The notes under the pieces: model-generated | Told to the model about the DNA's origin: nothing | What the model saw: the letters and a program-made list of their open reading frames with translations, nothing else | Databases searched by the model: none | In this document: in pieces, positions 25,671-34,765 of the stretch | How positions within the stretch are numbered: the stretch's first letter is position 1 | Layout: each line of letters begins with the position of its first letter | Position numbers and translations under genes: made by a program | DNA from: Chloracidobacterium validum | GTDB lineage: Bacteria > Acidobacteriota > Blastocatellia > Chloracidobacteriales > Chloracidobacteriaceae | Direction: 5' to 3' | NCBI RefSeq assembly: GCF_018304825.1 | Contig: NZ_CP072648.1 | Location: forward strand, 541,501-605,500 | DNA length: 64,000 nt

Positions 25671-26711
25671 ATGGAAATTCGTACATTAGGTGTATTGACG
25701 GGGGGCGGTGACGCCCCCGGCCTCAATGCCGCGCTGCGCGCTGTCGTCCGCCGCGCCATGCAAGATGGGATTCGCGTGCTCGGCATTCATCAAGGGTGGA
25801 ATGGCCTCATCCACGGCCGAGTCGAACCACTGACGCGGTACTCTGTTTCGGGCATCCTGCCACGCGGTGGAACTATCCTCGGTACTTCGCGCACCAATCC
25901 CGTGGAGACCGATGAAGTCGCTGAGCGAGTCCGCGCCAACTGGCGCAAGTATGAACTTGACGCGCTCATCGTCATTGGTGGGGAAGGAACCTTGAGCGCG
26001 GCGCTGGAGATATACCAGCGGTATGGTTATCCGATTGTTGGCGTCCCCAAAACGATCGATAACGACTTGTGCGGAACCGACATGACGTTTGGTTTCGACA
26101 CCGCGCTCTCGGTGGCTACCGAGGCGATTGACCGGCTGCATACCACGGCGGAGTCGCATGACCGGGTCATGGTGGTGGAAGTCATGGGGCGGCATGCCGG
26201 GTGGATTGCAGCCGGGTCCGGGATTGCTGGTGGAGCCGACATCATCCTTGTTCCAGAGCACCCGTTTCGCATCAGCGAGGTGTGTCAAATCCTGAACCAC
26301 CGCAAGTCGCTAGGGCGATTTTTCTCGATCATCGTTGTTGCGGAAGACGCCCACCCTCACCCAGATGAAGATTTTCTCGCGCCAGAAGAGCGCGAGCGGG
26401 TGTTTCAACACACGCGCCTTGGGGGCATCGGACACTTGCTTGCCAAAAAGATTGAAGAACTGACCGGCATTGAAACTCGTGTGACGGTGCTCGGCTACAC
26501 GCAACGGGGCGGCGTACCGACAGCTTATGACCGCCTGCTGGCGACACGGCTCGGTGTCAAGGCGGTCGAAATGGTATGCGCCGGCGAGTTTGGTTGCATG
26601 GCGGCATTGCAGGGCATGCGCCTCGTGTCGGTTCCGATTGAACGGGCCGTGGCCTGCATCAAACGTCTGGATGATGAGTTGTATGCGACAGCGCGCGTCT
26701 TTTTCGGCTAA
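25671..26711 (+). CDS. pfkA: 6-phosphofructokinase
   Basis: This 346-residue enzyme phosphorylates fructose 6-phosphate in glycolysis. Motifs are GVLTGGGDAPGLNAALRA at the N-terminus, ILGTSRTNP, IGGEGTLSAA and PKTIDND, then VEVMGRHAGWIA. Donor-selecting residues are mixed: Gly106 (E. coli position 104) is typical of ATP enzymes, while Lys127 (position 124) is typical of PPi enzymes. The same mix is known in some group III PFKs that use ATP, so ATP is my guess. The ATG at 25671 follows gagg; an open frame extends upstream to 25575 but lacks support. A CRP-like site lies upstream. Confidence 0.9.
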   Translation: MEIRTLGVLTGGGDAPGLNAALRAVVRRAMQDGIRVLGIHQGWNGLIHGRVEPLTRYSVSGILPRGGTILGTSRTNPVETDEVAERVRANWRKYELDALIVIGGEGTLSAALEIYQRYGYPIVGVPKTIDNDLCGTDMTFGFDTALSVATEAIDRLHTTAESHDRVMVVEVMGRHAGWIAAGSGIAGGADIILVPEHPFRISEVCQILNHRKSLGRFFSIIVVAEDAHPHPDEDFLAPEERERVFQHTRLGGIGHLLAKKIEELTGIETRVTVLGYTQRGGVPTAYDRLLATRLGVKAVEMVCAGEFGCMAALQGMRLVSVPIERAVACIKRLDDELYATARVFFG

Positions 26712-26806
26712 GCTATCGGTTAAGCTAAATGGCATGCCAGGGGCATCATGGTGTTTAGCCACCTATTCGCCTGGTGCCTTGACCGTTTCTGGAGCGCGGC
26801 CGACTG

Positions 26807-28915
26807 ATGAGACAATGCCCGACTTGTGGAACCACTTACCCTGATGACGCCAAGTTCTGCCCACGGGACGGCGCTACGTTGGTCAGCGCGGGTTCCGTTT
26901 CGGATGATCCCTTCATCGGGAAGGTCTTGGCTGGCCGTTATGAAATCCTCTCCAAACTGGGCGAAGGCGGCATGGGGAGCGTCTATTGTGCGCGCCACCG
27001 CCTGCTCGGCCGCGTGGATGCCGTCAAGGTTCTGCGTCCAGACACCTCAAATGCCGATGCCGGACGCCGTTTCCTGCGGGAAGCCAAGCTGGCCGCCAGC
27101 ATCAATCATCCCAACGCGGTCGTTATTCACGATTTTGGCGAAGCTGAGTCGGGCGTAGCCTTTCTGGCCATGGAATACATCCAGGGCCAATCCCTTACCA
27201 AGCTTTTGCAAAAGCAGCGACCGCTTCCGTTGGGACGGGTGGTGCCCATGGTTCGGCAGATTGCTTCGGCGCTCGATGCCGCGCACCAGTTAGGCGTGAT
27301 CCACCGCGATCTCAAGCCCGACAACATCATGGTTCTGGATGGCGACCGCATCAAAGTGGTGGATTTTGGAATCGCGAAGGCCGTTGGTGGACAGGAAAGC
27401 CTGGTTCCGATGACGCAAGTTGGGTTTATCGTGGGGACGCCGCAGTACATGTCGCCTGAGCAGGCAATGGGTGAACCGCTCGATGCCCGCTCGGATGTCT
27501 ATGCGTTGGCGCTGGTCACCTACGAGATGCTGACCGGTGAACCCGCCTTCCAGGGCGATTCGATGCAGGCCCAGATGGTCGTCCGCTTGTCGGAGCCTCC
27601 CCGTCCGATGGCCCAGGCCGCGCCGCATGTCTCAGTTCCCCCTTCGATTGAAGCCGTGGTGCGACAAGGTTTGGCGCAGTCGCCGGCCCATCGTCCGGCT
27701 TCCGCCGGCGCGTTTGCCACGCAGCTCGAAAAGGCTTTTGCCGCCGATGGTACGCAGGCCATGTCCGCCACGCCGGCCGCCAGCCAGCCAACTCGGTATC
27801 AAGGGGTGACCATTGCCACGGCCGGGGCGCGCTCGCCAGTGGACACCCAACCCTCGTCCCCGGTGCCGGACGACGTGTTCCGTCCGCCCGCTGCCTATGC
27901 CGCGCCGCCGGGTGCGACCGTTGTGCAGCCGACGCCGTCTGCCCAACCAACGCCGTCATCCACGCCAATCCCACGCTTTGAGCCATCCCCCACGCTGCCA
28001 ACGCCACCGGCGCATCCCATTGCCAAGCCAAGCGCCTCGAAGTCAAACGTCGTCCTGATCGGCGGTCTGGTCGCGGTGGTTAGCGTGGTGCTGCTTGCCA
28101 TCGTGCTTGGCGTCGGGCTGTATGTTTTCTACGCGCCGCGCGAATCCAGCTCGGCCAAGCCTGACAATCCCGCGTCGCCGGCTAAAACTGACAGCACGGC
28201 GATACTTCAGCAGTCCCGCTCGTCGCGTGAAGCCGGCAACTACCCCGCTGCCTTGGAGTTGGTTGACCAGGCACTGACTACCAACCCGACCTCCCCTGAG
28301 TTGCGAATTGAAAAAGCTGAAATTCTGTTTGAGCAAGAGCGTTTCGTGGAGTCGGAAGACATCGTGTATGGTGTCTTACGCTCGCACCCCAATTATGGCC
28401 CGGCTTACCAGAATTTGGGTGTGTTGAAGTACCGCCAGGCAAAGACCGAGGAAGCGATTGCCCATCAGAAGCGGTGCCTGGAGCTTGATCCAGAGCCGGA
28501 ATACGCTTGTTACGCCCACGCCTGTCTCGCCCAAATCTACGCCGATCAATACTTTTCCAACAAACGGAAGTTTGCCTCTGCCTCGGAAGCGGCTGAACGC
28601 GAGGCCCGCGCTGCCCTGTCAACTGCGACCCGAAAAAGCCTGGAAGCGCCGCCCCGGCTCGTGCTGGCGATGCTTTTCGTTGACCGCCAGCAGTTTGGAC
28701 TGGCGCGTGAGCAGTTAGAAAAAATTTTGCAGGACAACGCGCTCCGGCGCGACCGCGACCTAGCGGCCGTCTATGCTCAACTGGCCGTGGTTGCTTTCTT
28801 CGAGAAACGCTATGCTGAAGCAGCGGAAGCTGCTGACCAGGCTGTTCAACTCGACCCCCAAAACAAAAGCTATCAAAAACTTGCCGACACCCTGCGCCGG
28901 TATCGAAAGCGTTAG
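26807..28915 (+). CDS. Hanks-type serine/threonine kinase with zinc ribbon and TPR
   Basis: A 702-residue membrane kinase. An N-terminal zinc ribbon (CPTCGTTYPDDAKFCPRDG) comes first. The kinase domain follows, with GEGGMGSVY, the lysine in DAVKVL, catalytic Asp168 in HRDLKPDN and DFGIAK. A Pro-rich linker leads to one membrane segment (NVVLIGGLVAVVSVVLLAIVLGVGLYVFY, near residue 420). A periplasmic TPR region follows to the C-terminus. The kinase part is therefore cytoplasmic and the TPRs outside. Acidobacteria have many such kinases; the substrate is unknown. The gene at 29043 may be functionally linked. Confidence 0.88.
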   Translation: MRQCPTCGTTYPDDAKFCPRDGATLVSAGSVSDDPFIGKVLAGRYEILSKLGEGGMGSVYCARHRLLGRVDAVKVLRPDTSNADAGRRFLREAKLAASINHPNAVVIHDFGEAESGVAFLAMEYIQGQSLTKLLQKQRPLPLGRVVPMVRQIASALDAAHQLGVIHRDLKPDNIMVLDGDRIKVVDFGIAKAVGGQESLVPMTQVGFIVGTPQYMSPEQAMGEPLDARSDVYALALVTYEMLTGEPAFQGDSMQAQMVVRLSEPPRPMAQAAPHVSVPPSIEAVVRQGLAQSPAHRPASAGAFATQLEKAFAADGTQAMSATPAASQPTRYQGVTIATAGARSPVDTQPSSPVPDDVFRPPAAYAAPPGATVVQPTPSAQPTPSSTPIPRFEPSPTLPTPPAHPIAKPSASKSNVVLIGGLVAVVSVVLLAIVLGVGLYVFYAPRESSSAKPDNPASPAKTDSTAILQQSRSSREAGNYPAALELVDQALTTNPTSPELRIEKAEILFEQERFVESEDIVYGVLRSHPNYGPAYQNLGVLKYRQAKTEEAIAHQKRCLELDPEPEYACYAHACLAQIYADQYFSNKRKFASASEAAEREARAALSTATRKSLEAPPRLVLAMLFVDRQQFGLAREQLEKILQDNALRRDRDLAAVYAQLAVVAFFEKRYAEAAEAADQAVQLDPQNKSYQKLADTLRRYRKR

Positions 28916-29042
28916 GTCAACGAAATTTTTAGGCCGCCTTGGGCGCAACAATTCACGCACTGTTTCGATAACCAGAAAAACAGTGATTGATGCTGTGCGT
29001 TAGGCCCGCGCTACGGGTCATCACGCCAAGGAGTTTGCCGCT

Positions 29043-30218
29043 ATGACGAACCGGATTCAGCCCCAACGAACAGCCCCACTTACCCGCGCCGTCCAGCCGA
29101 AGGTTTCCGAGCCACGGGCGACGCCGGCCGCGCCAACCAATACTGTGGCACCGGCGAATACGACCCGCCTCTCCGAGCTACAGATGATGGGTGCGCTGCG
29201 CAAGGGCCAGGTGTTGGCGGCTTCAGCCACGACTGCCGTTGCGACGCCAACGCGCTTGTCCCCAACCGGTCCGCTGGCCGGCGCGCGCCCCAACCCGGCG
29301 GCGCCAACCCGTTTGTCTCCACTGGCGGCTGACAGTCATCTCAACGGCGCGGCCTTTCGTGTCACTGCGCCCGGAGCGAATCCGAATGCGGCTCCGCCCG
29401 TCATTGTCGTGAATGGCATCAGCACGCCATTCTCTGGCGCGAGCCGTCTCGCCCAGGAAGTTTCGCGGGTGACGGGACGACCGGTTGAGATGGTCTATAA
29501 CAACTCCGATCCGGCGGTGGCCGCTGGTGTCACCCTCGCCCACCACACCCGGCAAGCCCGCGCCCGCGCCGAGGCTGATTACAACAACCTTCCATTGCCG
29601 GTGCGGTTGGCAATCGGGATCAACCCCGCCAATCGGGAAGCGTTCATTCTGGGTCGGACGGCACGCTATGTCGCCGAGGCTGCGGTCAACCCGGCCACCG
29701 CAGACTGGACCAAGCGCAACGCGCTGCAAAATCCGCCGGCCGCCCAGACGCAGGCCAACTTAATTTTGTCCCAACTCGAAAACTATCCAAACAGTCCGGT
29801 TCGGGTTGTTGGGTACAGTCAGGGCGCGGCCATCAGCGCGGAGGCGCTCCGCTTGGTCGAGCAACATCTCGCGCGTCAACATGGCCAGGCTGCGGCGAAC
29901 CAAATGCTGGCCCGCGTCCAGGTCATGACGCTTGGCGGGGCTGCCAACGCCAATGATTTTCCGGCCGCCGTCAACGTGACTTCCATTGCCCACCAGACCG
30001 ACATCGTGAGTCAGTATTTTGGCGCGAATCGTAGCGCCTTCGGACGCGGCAACGTCGGCGACTTTGTGAACTTCATCCGCGAAGGTTTTGGTGTGCGCCA
30101 GCACCTGAACTACCTCGGCGCGAACGGCAACCCCGAAGTCACCCGCCGGATGCAGGATTGGATGGCCAATCCGGCCGGCAGTGATCGCAACATCATTCTG
30201 CCGGATTATCGCGGCTAG
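29043..30218 (+). CDS. Putative serine hydrolase with disordered N-terminus
   Basis: This 391-residue protein has a Pro/Ala/Thr-rich, probably disordered N-terminal part (about 1-105), with the motif TRLSP twice. The rest looks like an alpha/beta hydrolase: the strand PPVIVVNGIST opens the domain. The nucleophile elbow is VVGYSQGAAISAEAL, with Ser near residue 260. Possible acid and base residues are the Asp in HQTDIVSQ and a late His (RQHLNY). GYSQG is the elbow found in cutinases and related lipases. No signal peptide is visible, so its location is unclear. The start follows aaggag. Confidence 0.6.
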   Translation: MTNRIQPQRTAPLTRAVQPKVSEPRATPAAPTNTVAPANTTRLSELQMMGALRKGQVLAASATTAVATPTRLSPTGPLAGARPNPAAPTRLSPLAADSHLNGAAFRVTAPGANPNAAPPVIVVNGISTPFSGASRLAQEVSRVTGRPVEMVYNNSDPAVAAGVTLAHHTRQARARAEADYNNLPLPVRLAIGINPANREAFILGRTARYVAEAAVNPATADWTKRNALQNPPAAQTQANLILSQLENYPNSPVRVVGYSQGAAISAEALRLVEQHLARQHGQAAANQMLARVQVMTLGGAANANDFPAAVNVTSIAHQTDIVSQYFGANRSAFGRGNVGDFVNFIREGFGVRQHLNYLGANGNPEVTRRMQDWMANPAGSDRNIILPDYRG

Positions 30219-30240
30219 TCTGGTTCACCGGCTCAGGCTT

Positions 30241-30272
30241 GCGGGGCGGCTTCAAGGCTGAAGCCGCCCCGC
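30241..30272. terminator. Hairpin between convergent genes, likely bidirectional terminator
   Basis: gcggggcggcttc (30241-30253) pairs perfectly with gaagccgccccgc (30260-30272) around aaggct. It lies between the plus-strand gene ending at 30218 and the minus-strand gene ending at 30315. T-tracts on either side are poor. Confidence 0.6.
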
Positions 30273-30314
30273 GCTTGGTTTAAGTCTCAGATTGGTTTCG
30301 GGTCGAGGAATCGC

Positions 30315-31499
30315 CTAGGCGGTGGCTGATTTGGTTGAAGCGACCCGCGGACGCTCACTGTAGAAGCCCTCATACTTGGCAATAATGCCCATCATGATTT
30401 CATCCGCGCCACCGCCAATCGGGAAGAGCCGCGTATCGCGGAAGTACCGCGCCAGCGGGTATTCCTCGGTGTACCCCATGCCGCCGTGGAACTGGAGGCA
30501 CACATCGGCGACCAGTCGAACGAGTTGCCCGCCCTTGAGCTTGGCCATGGAAGCTTCGCGCGTCATGTCCTGCCCGGCGATGAGCTTTTCCGTGCAGTGG
30601 TAGCAAAGTTGCCGCAGGCACTCAATCTCCGTGACGACTTCCGCCAATCGGAACTGAATGTATTGGTTGTCAATCAGTGGCTTGCCAAAGGTTTTACGTG
30701 TTTTGAGGTAGTTCTTCGTGATTTCGACGATGCGTTCCGCGCCGGCATAGCAGGTCACGGCGGCAATGAGCCGTTCTTTCTGGAACTGCTGCATCTGAAG
30801 CCTGAACCCCTGTCCCTCGTCGCCAATCCGGAAGGCCTTCGGTACGCGCACACCTTCAAACGCCAGCTCGGCGGTGTCGGATGACCAGTTACCCAGCTTC
30901 TCGATTTTCCGGCTTACGACAAAGCCTGGCGTATCGGTTGGCACCATGATGAGTGACATGCCCTCAAATGATTCGCCCGGGGAGGTGCGTGCCAACAGGC
31001 AGACCCAGTCGGCCTGGGTGCCGTTGGTAATCCACATTTTGTTGCCGTGAATCACGTAGTGGTCGCCATCCGACTCGGCGCGCGTCCGAATGCGGGCGAC
31101 ATCCGAACCGGCATCAGGCTCGGAAACCGCGATGGCGCCAACCTGTGTCCCCCGAATGGCCGGCTCAAGAAAGCGCTTCTTGAGGTCATGGGAACCAAAC
31201 TCAGCCAAAGCTGGCGTGCACATGTCTGTGTGCACGGTGATCCCCATTGGAACTCCCCCACAGGGAATGCGCCCAAGCTCTTCGGCGCGAATCACGTTGT
31301 ACCAGTAATCTAGGCCAAGTCCGCCATACTCGGTCGGATAGTTCACGCCAAGAAAGTCCAAGTCACCCATTTTTTTGAGGATGTCATGGGCGGGCCAAAT
31401 GCCATCTTTTTCCCACTGGTCAACGTGTGGGTTAATTTCTTTCTCGATGAAATCACGAAGCGTTTTGCGAAAGAGTTGGTGTTCTTCATCAAACTGCAT
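30315..31499 (-). CDS. Acyl-CoA dehydrogenase
   Basis: A 394-residue FAD enzyme that introduces a 2,3-double bond into acyl-CoA. Family motifs are AIAVSEPDAGSDVA, the FAD-binding KMWITNGTQAD, TRKTFGKPL and GGMGYTEEYPLARYFRDTRL. The C-terminal PIGGGADEIM lacks the catalytic Glu present at that position in short- and medium-chain enzymes (YEGT). As in long-chain and isovaleryl-type enzymes, the base probably comes from another helix; the Glu in AERIVEITKNY is a candidate. The exact substrate cannot be told. It is near methylmalonyl-CoA epimerase, which would fit fatty-acid or branched-chain breakdown. Confidence 0.88.
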   Translation of the reverse strand: MQFDEEHQLFRKTLRDFIEKEINPHVDQWEKDGIWPAHDILKKMGDLDFLGVNYPTEYGGLGLDYWYNVIRAEELGRIPCGGVPMGITVHTDMCTPALAEFGSHDLKKRFLEPAIRGTQVGAIAVSEPDAGSDVARIRTRAESDGDHYVIHGNKMWITNGTQADWVCLLARTSPGESFEGMSLIMVPTDTPGFVVSRKIEKLGNWSSDTAELAFEGVRVPKAFRIGDEGQGFRLQMQQFQKERLIAAVTCYAGAERIVEITKNYLKTRKTFGKPLIDNQYIQFRLAEVVTEIECLRQLCYHCTEKLIAGQDMTREASMAKLKGGQLVRLVADVCLQFHGGMGYTEEYPLARYFRDTRLFPIGGGADEIMMGIIAKYEGFYSERPRVASTKSATA

Positions 31500-31591
31500 G
31501 GGGCAAGCCTCCTTACCGATGGGGATGGGGGAACTACTTCTCCGGGCTTGAGCAACTTCTGAGCTGGGGGCAAGCGCTGAGCGGAGCGCCC

Positions 31592-32734
31592 CTATGAAGT
31601 TGGTTCAGATGGGATGGTAAAATCGCTTGGGATGACAATGCCATATCGCGTGACAAGCTCATCGAGCTTGGTTTCGACCTTTCGCTGGCGGAGCTTTTCG
31701 CCAATCTCGCGCTTGGTTGGTTCGTCGAGCGCCTTGGGCCGTTTATCCTCAAGCTTGATGATATGAAATCCAAACTGGGTCTGCACGGGCATGGTTGAAA
31801 TCCCCCCGACCTGGAGCGCTTTGACGCCTTCAAAGAAGGGCGCGACCATCATGCCTTCCCGAAAGTAGCCCAAGTCGCCGCCCTGCTTCTTTGAGCCAGG
31901 GTCATCGGAATACTGCTCGGCCAGTTTGGCGAAATCAGCGCCACCTTGAAGCTGCTTGATGATGTTTTCAGCCTTGGCGCGGGCTTCTGCCTCGGTAAGC
32001 GGCTTGGAGGGCGCTTTACCATCCGGCGGCGCGGTCGCCGGGGTGGTGGAAATCAAGATGTGGCTGGCCTTGTATTCTTCAAATTCTTCTGGATGTGCCT
32101 TGTGGTACGCCTCAATCTCTTCATCTGAAGGCTTGGCTGCTTCCTGAAGCTTGGCAATGATTTCATTGCCAACGATGTTAGCCTGGAAGAGTCGCCACTG
32201 GAGTTGAAAAGCCGGTGTTTTATTGACGCCGGCCGCTTCACCACGAGTCCGCGCGACTTGAAACTCACCGTATTTTTCCTTCAGTTCATCCATCTTCGGC
32301 GCTTGGCGAAACTGCGGATTCTGGGTCAGGAAATCTTCAAAAGCAGTCGGCTGGTCGCGGTAAAAGGCAGCCACATCTTCACTGGTGATTGGTTTTTCCT
32401 TGGCTTCAGGGCGGCGTTTCCACATTTCGCCAACCAGTTGCCCATAGGTAAGGTCGAGTTGGCTTTTGAGTTCAGGCTTTTGGAAAAGACCGCGCTGTTC
32501 GGCTTCCGCCACAATGGCTAAGGAACGGGCAATTTGTTTGCGGAATTCATCCTTGCCTTTGGGGTCTTCGCGGAGGCTGGCCAGATTGGCAGCCGGAAGT
32601 TCGGCTAAAAAGGCATTGATGTCAGCCGTGCTCAGGGTAAGTGGAGGCTGGGGTTTGGTCAGGTAGCTTTGGGCAACCAGCGCGCCGGACGCGAGAACGC
32701 ACACGGCGGCGAAAATGATGAGTGATTTTTTCAT
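31592..32734 (-). CDS. Peptidyl-prolyl isomerase, SurA/PrsA-type parvulin
   Basis: This 380-residue exported foldase has a signal peptide (KKSLIIFAAVCVLASGALVAQS) and a long helical N-terminal chaperone region. The parvulin (PpiC) domain follows, about residues 225-335: YKASHILIST, then ADFAKLAEQYSDDPGSKKQGGDLGYF and VQTQFGFHIIKL. Such proteins help fold periplasmic or outer-membrane proteins. The C-terminus is a helical region that may pack with the N-terminal one, as in SurA. It stands between an epimerase and an acyl-CoA dehydrogenase, with no visible functional link to either. Confidence 0.85.
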   Translation of the reverse strand: MKKSLIIFAAVCVLASGALVAQSYLTKPQPPLTLSTADINAFLAELPAANLASLREDPKGKDEFRKQIARSLAIVAEAEQRGLFQKPELKSQLDLTYGQLVGEMWKRRPEAKEKPITSEDVAAFYRDQPTAFEDFLTQNPQFRQAPKMDELKEKYGEFQVARTRGEAAGVNKTPAFQLQWRLFQANIVGNEIIAKLQEAAKPSDEEIEAYHKAHPEEFEEYKASHILISTTPATAPPDGKAPSKPLTEAEARAKAENIIKQLQGGADFAKLAEQYSDDPGSKKQGGDLGYFREGMMVAPFFEGVKALQVGGISTMPVQTQFGFHIIKLEDKRPKALDEPTKREIGEKLRQRKVETKLDELVTRYGIVIPSDFTIPSEPTS

Positions 32735-32839
32735 GGAAGGACAGTTTCCTCAGCAATACAGTTCCTCAACAATACAGGGCTGTTGGTTGATGTTGTCTGC
32801 CACCACCAACCTACCCTCAATGTCAAGCAGAGCAGGCAG

Positions 32840-33289
32840 TCAATCGGCAGGGGCATCGGTTGGAGATAAAACGCTCGCCGATAATATGGTCTGAGTCGGC
32901 TTTTGGGAAAGCTCAACGAGCACCCCGCCCGTGCCTTTGGGATGAACGAAAGCCACGAGGCATCCTTCAGCGCCAAGGCGTGGCGTCTCGTCAATCAACG
33001 GAATGCCCTGCGCCTTGAGGCGTGCCAGAGTGGCTTCGATGTCATCCACGCCAACACAAATGTGGTGAATGCCGCCGCCGCGTTTGCTGATAAACTTGCC
33101 CACCGGCGTTTCTGGGCCGGTCGGTTCGAGCAGCTCGATACGGCTTTCCCCAATCGGAAGCATGGCGACCCGAACCCCTTGTTCATTGACGGTCTCGGTG
33201 TGGGTGAGGGTCAGTCCAAGCGCCGCTTGGTAGAAATCCAGGGCCTTTTCTATGGATTCAACGGCGATGCCAAGGTGGTCAACGTTCAT
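32840..33289 (-). CDS. mce: Methylmalonyl-CoA epimerase
   Basis: A 149-residue member of the glyoxalase/VOC family. The N-terminus MNVDHLGIAVESIEKALDFYQAALG provides the first metal-binding His. The second unit has GGGIHHICVGVDDIEATL, and FVHPKGTGGVLVEL provides the rest of the site. The enzyme interconverts (R)- and (S)-methylmalonyl-CoA in propionate metabolism. The short family length supports the ATG at 33289 over an upstream extended frame. A matching mutase is not in the window. Confidence 0.88.
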   Translation of the reverse strand: MNVDHLGIAVESIEKALDFYQAALGLTLTHTETVNEQGVRVAMLPIGESRIELLEPTGPETPVGKFISKRGGGIHHICVGVDDIEATLARLKAQGIPLIDETPRLGAEGCLVAFVHPKGTGGVLVELSQKPTQTILSASVLSPTDAPAD

Positions 33290-33387
33290 AAAACACCGGC
33301 TCGGTCTTTCTTCAAAGCGTTCTACAAAAGTACCAATCGCTTGCCCAGCGAATGGCCACTGCATATTGCACGGCGCATCACGCAAGC

Positions 33388-33413
33388 GCCAGTGGGTACT
33401 GCCAGTGGGTACT
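33388..33413. repeat. 13-bp tandem duplication
   Basis: gccagtgggtact occurs twice without a gap (33388-33400 and 33401-33413), in the space between mce and the natB-like gene. It looks like a simple slippage product. Confidence 0.7.
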
Positions 33414-33452
33414 GCCTGAAGTGTTTCCGCCAGCCAAAGCCCTACCCAAACA

Positions 33453-34709
33453 CTAGGAGCGGAACAAAATTTCTTCACGGTTGAAAAGGGCTGTCCCCAC
33501 GGCGACTGCAATTGCCGCGTAAATAGCTGAAGACAAAAAGGTAAGGCTAAAAAAGCCGACCGTGAGCGACCCGGCGAGCGACTGCTTGATGGCCAAGGCG
33601 CAGTTGAGCAACGGAATGAGGCTCATACCAAGTGGGTTTTCATCACCGACAAACAGCGACAGCATCGCCGGCAGGATGACTACCATCACGAAGGGCAGGG
33701 AATAGGACTGGGCTTCTTTTTGGTTGCGCGCAAAGGACGACAAAATCATGAGCAGCGACGAGGTAAACAGCGTGAGCGGCAGTGTAACCAGCGTCATGAC
33801 GGCCACCGCCGTATAGGAAATGGCAATTTTCCCCTGCGTGAGTTGCGCAAAGTAGCTCAATCCAATGACAAACGACCCAACGAGTCCAATAATGGTGAAA
33901 ACGGCGGAAGCAAAGCTAACGGTCGTAATCGTCAGGGTCTTGCCTAGGATGATTTCGGTCCGGGTGGCCGGCGAGACCAGCAGGGTTTCCATCGTGCCCC
34001 GTTCCTTTTCGCCAGCGCCCAAGTCAAAGGCGCTGGTCATGCCGCCAAACGCCGCCGTCATCACAATGAGGTAAGGCAGCAGTGCCCCCAGGATGAGTCC
34101 ACCAACGCTTTTGTCGGAAGCAACGCTGCGTTTGGCGAGTGTCGTCGGCGTGATGAGCGCCGCATCGAGGTTGAGTCGCTTGAGGCGTTCGTTGGTGGTT
34201 GTCCGGTTGAACTCATCAATCACATCCTGAATGCGCCGCATCGCCGAAATGGATTTCTCATTGGATGGGTCAAAGACGAGTTCAAGCGCGAGCGTTCCAT
34301 TCGCCACAAGGGTTTGCTCGCTGTCAGCCGGCGCAATGATGGCGGCCCGCGCGGTGCGTTGCTGCACGAGGGCGTCCGCTTGGCTCGTATCCTGGACCGT
34401 AATCACCGAAAGGGACGCATCGCGCGCGATGGCTTCCCGAAGCGCTGCCGGTCCATCAACGATGGCAATCGTGAGCACCTCGGCTTTGTCCTCGGCCGCC
34501 TTTCGGTTGGCAAAGTATCCAATTACGACCAGCAGCAGAGGTGTAATCAGCAGCGGCGAGATGAAAACGCCAAACAACACGCGCTTGTCGCGCAGTGTTT
34601 CGCGCATTTCTTTCTCATAGACGAAGCCAATGCGTTGCCATGACCACGGCGAGACCGGGTGGCGGTGTGGTGGCGGTGTGCGCGGGGAAGTTGGAAAGTC
34701 GTTTGGCAT
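33453..34709 (-). CDS. natB: ABC-2 type transporter permease, NatB-like
   Basis: A 418-residue membrane protein. A first membrane segment (VLFGVFISPLLITPLLLVVIGYF) follows a cytoplasmic N-terminus. A large extracytoplasmic domain (about residues 75-210) comes next. Five further segments fill the second half, including the GEKERGTMETLLVSPATRTEIILGK motif characteristic of ABC-2 permeases. The layout is that of NatB, the permease of the sodium-exporting NatAB system. Sodium as the substrate is inherited from family resemblance and is uncertain. It is 57 bases downstream of its ATPase gene. Confidence 0.8.
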   Translation of the reverse strand: MPNDFPTSPRTPPPHRHPVSPWSWQRIGFVYEKEMRETLRDKRVLFGVFISPLLITPLLLVVIGYFANRKAAEDKAEVLTIAIVDGPAALREAIARDASLSVITVQDTSQADALVQQRTARAAIIAPADSEQTLVANGTLALELVFDPSNEKSISAMRRIQDVIDEFNRTTTNERLKRLNLDAALITPTTLAKRSVASDKSVGGLILGALLPYLIVMTAAFGGMTSAFDLGAGEKERGTMETLLVSPATRTEIILGKTLTITTVSFASAVFTIIGLVGSFVIGLSYFAQLTQGKIAISYTAVAVMTLVTLPLTLFTSSLLMILSSFARNQKEAQSYSLPFVMVVILPAMLSLFVGDENPLGMSLIPLLNCALAIKQSLAGSLTVGFFSLTFLSSAIYAAIAVAVGTALFNREEILFRS

Positions 34710-34765
34710 GGTTGAGCGTCATTGTCCAAGGTGAATGTCTGTGGTCGCCAACGGGACTGGCGGCA

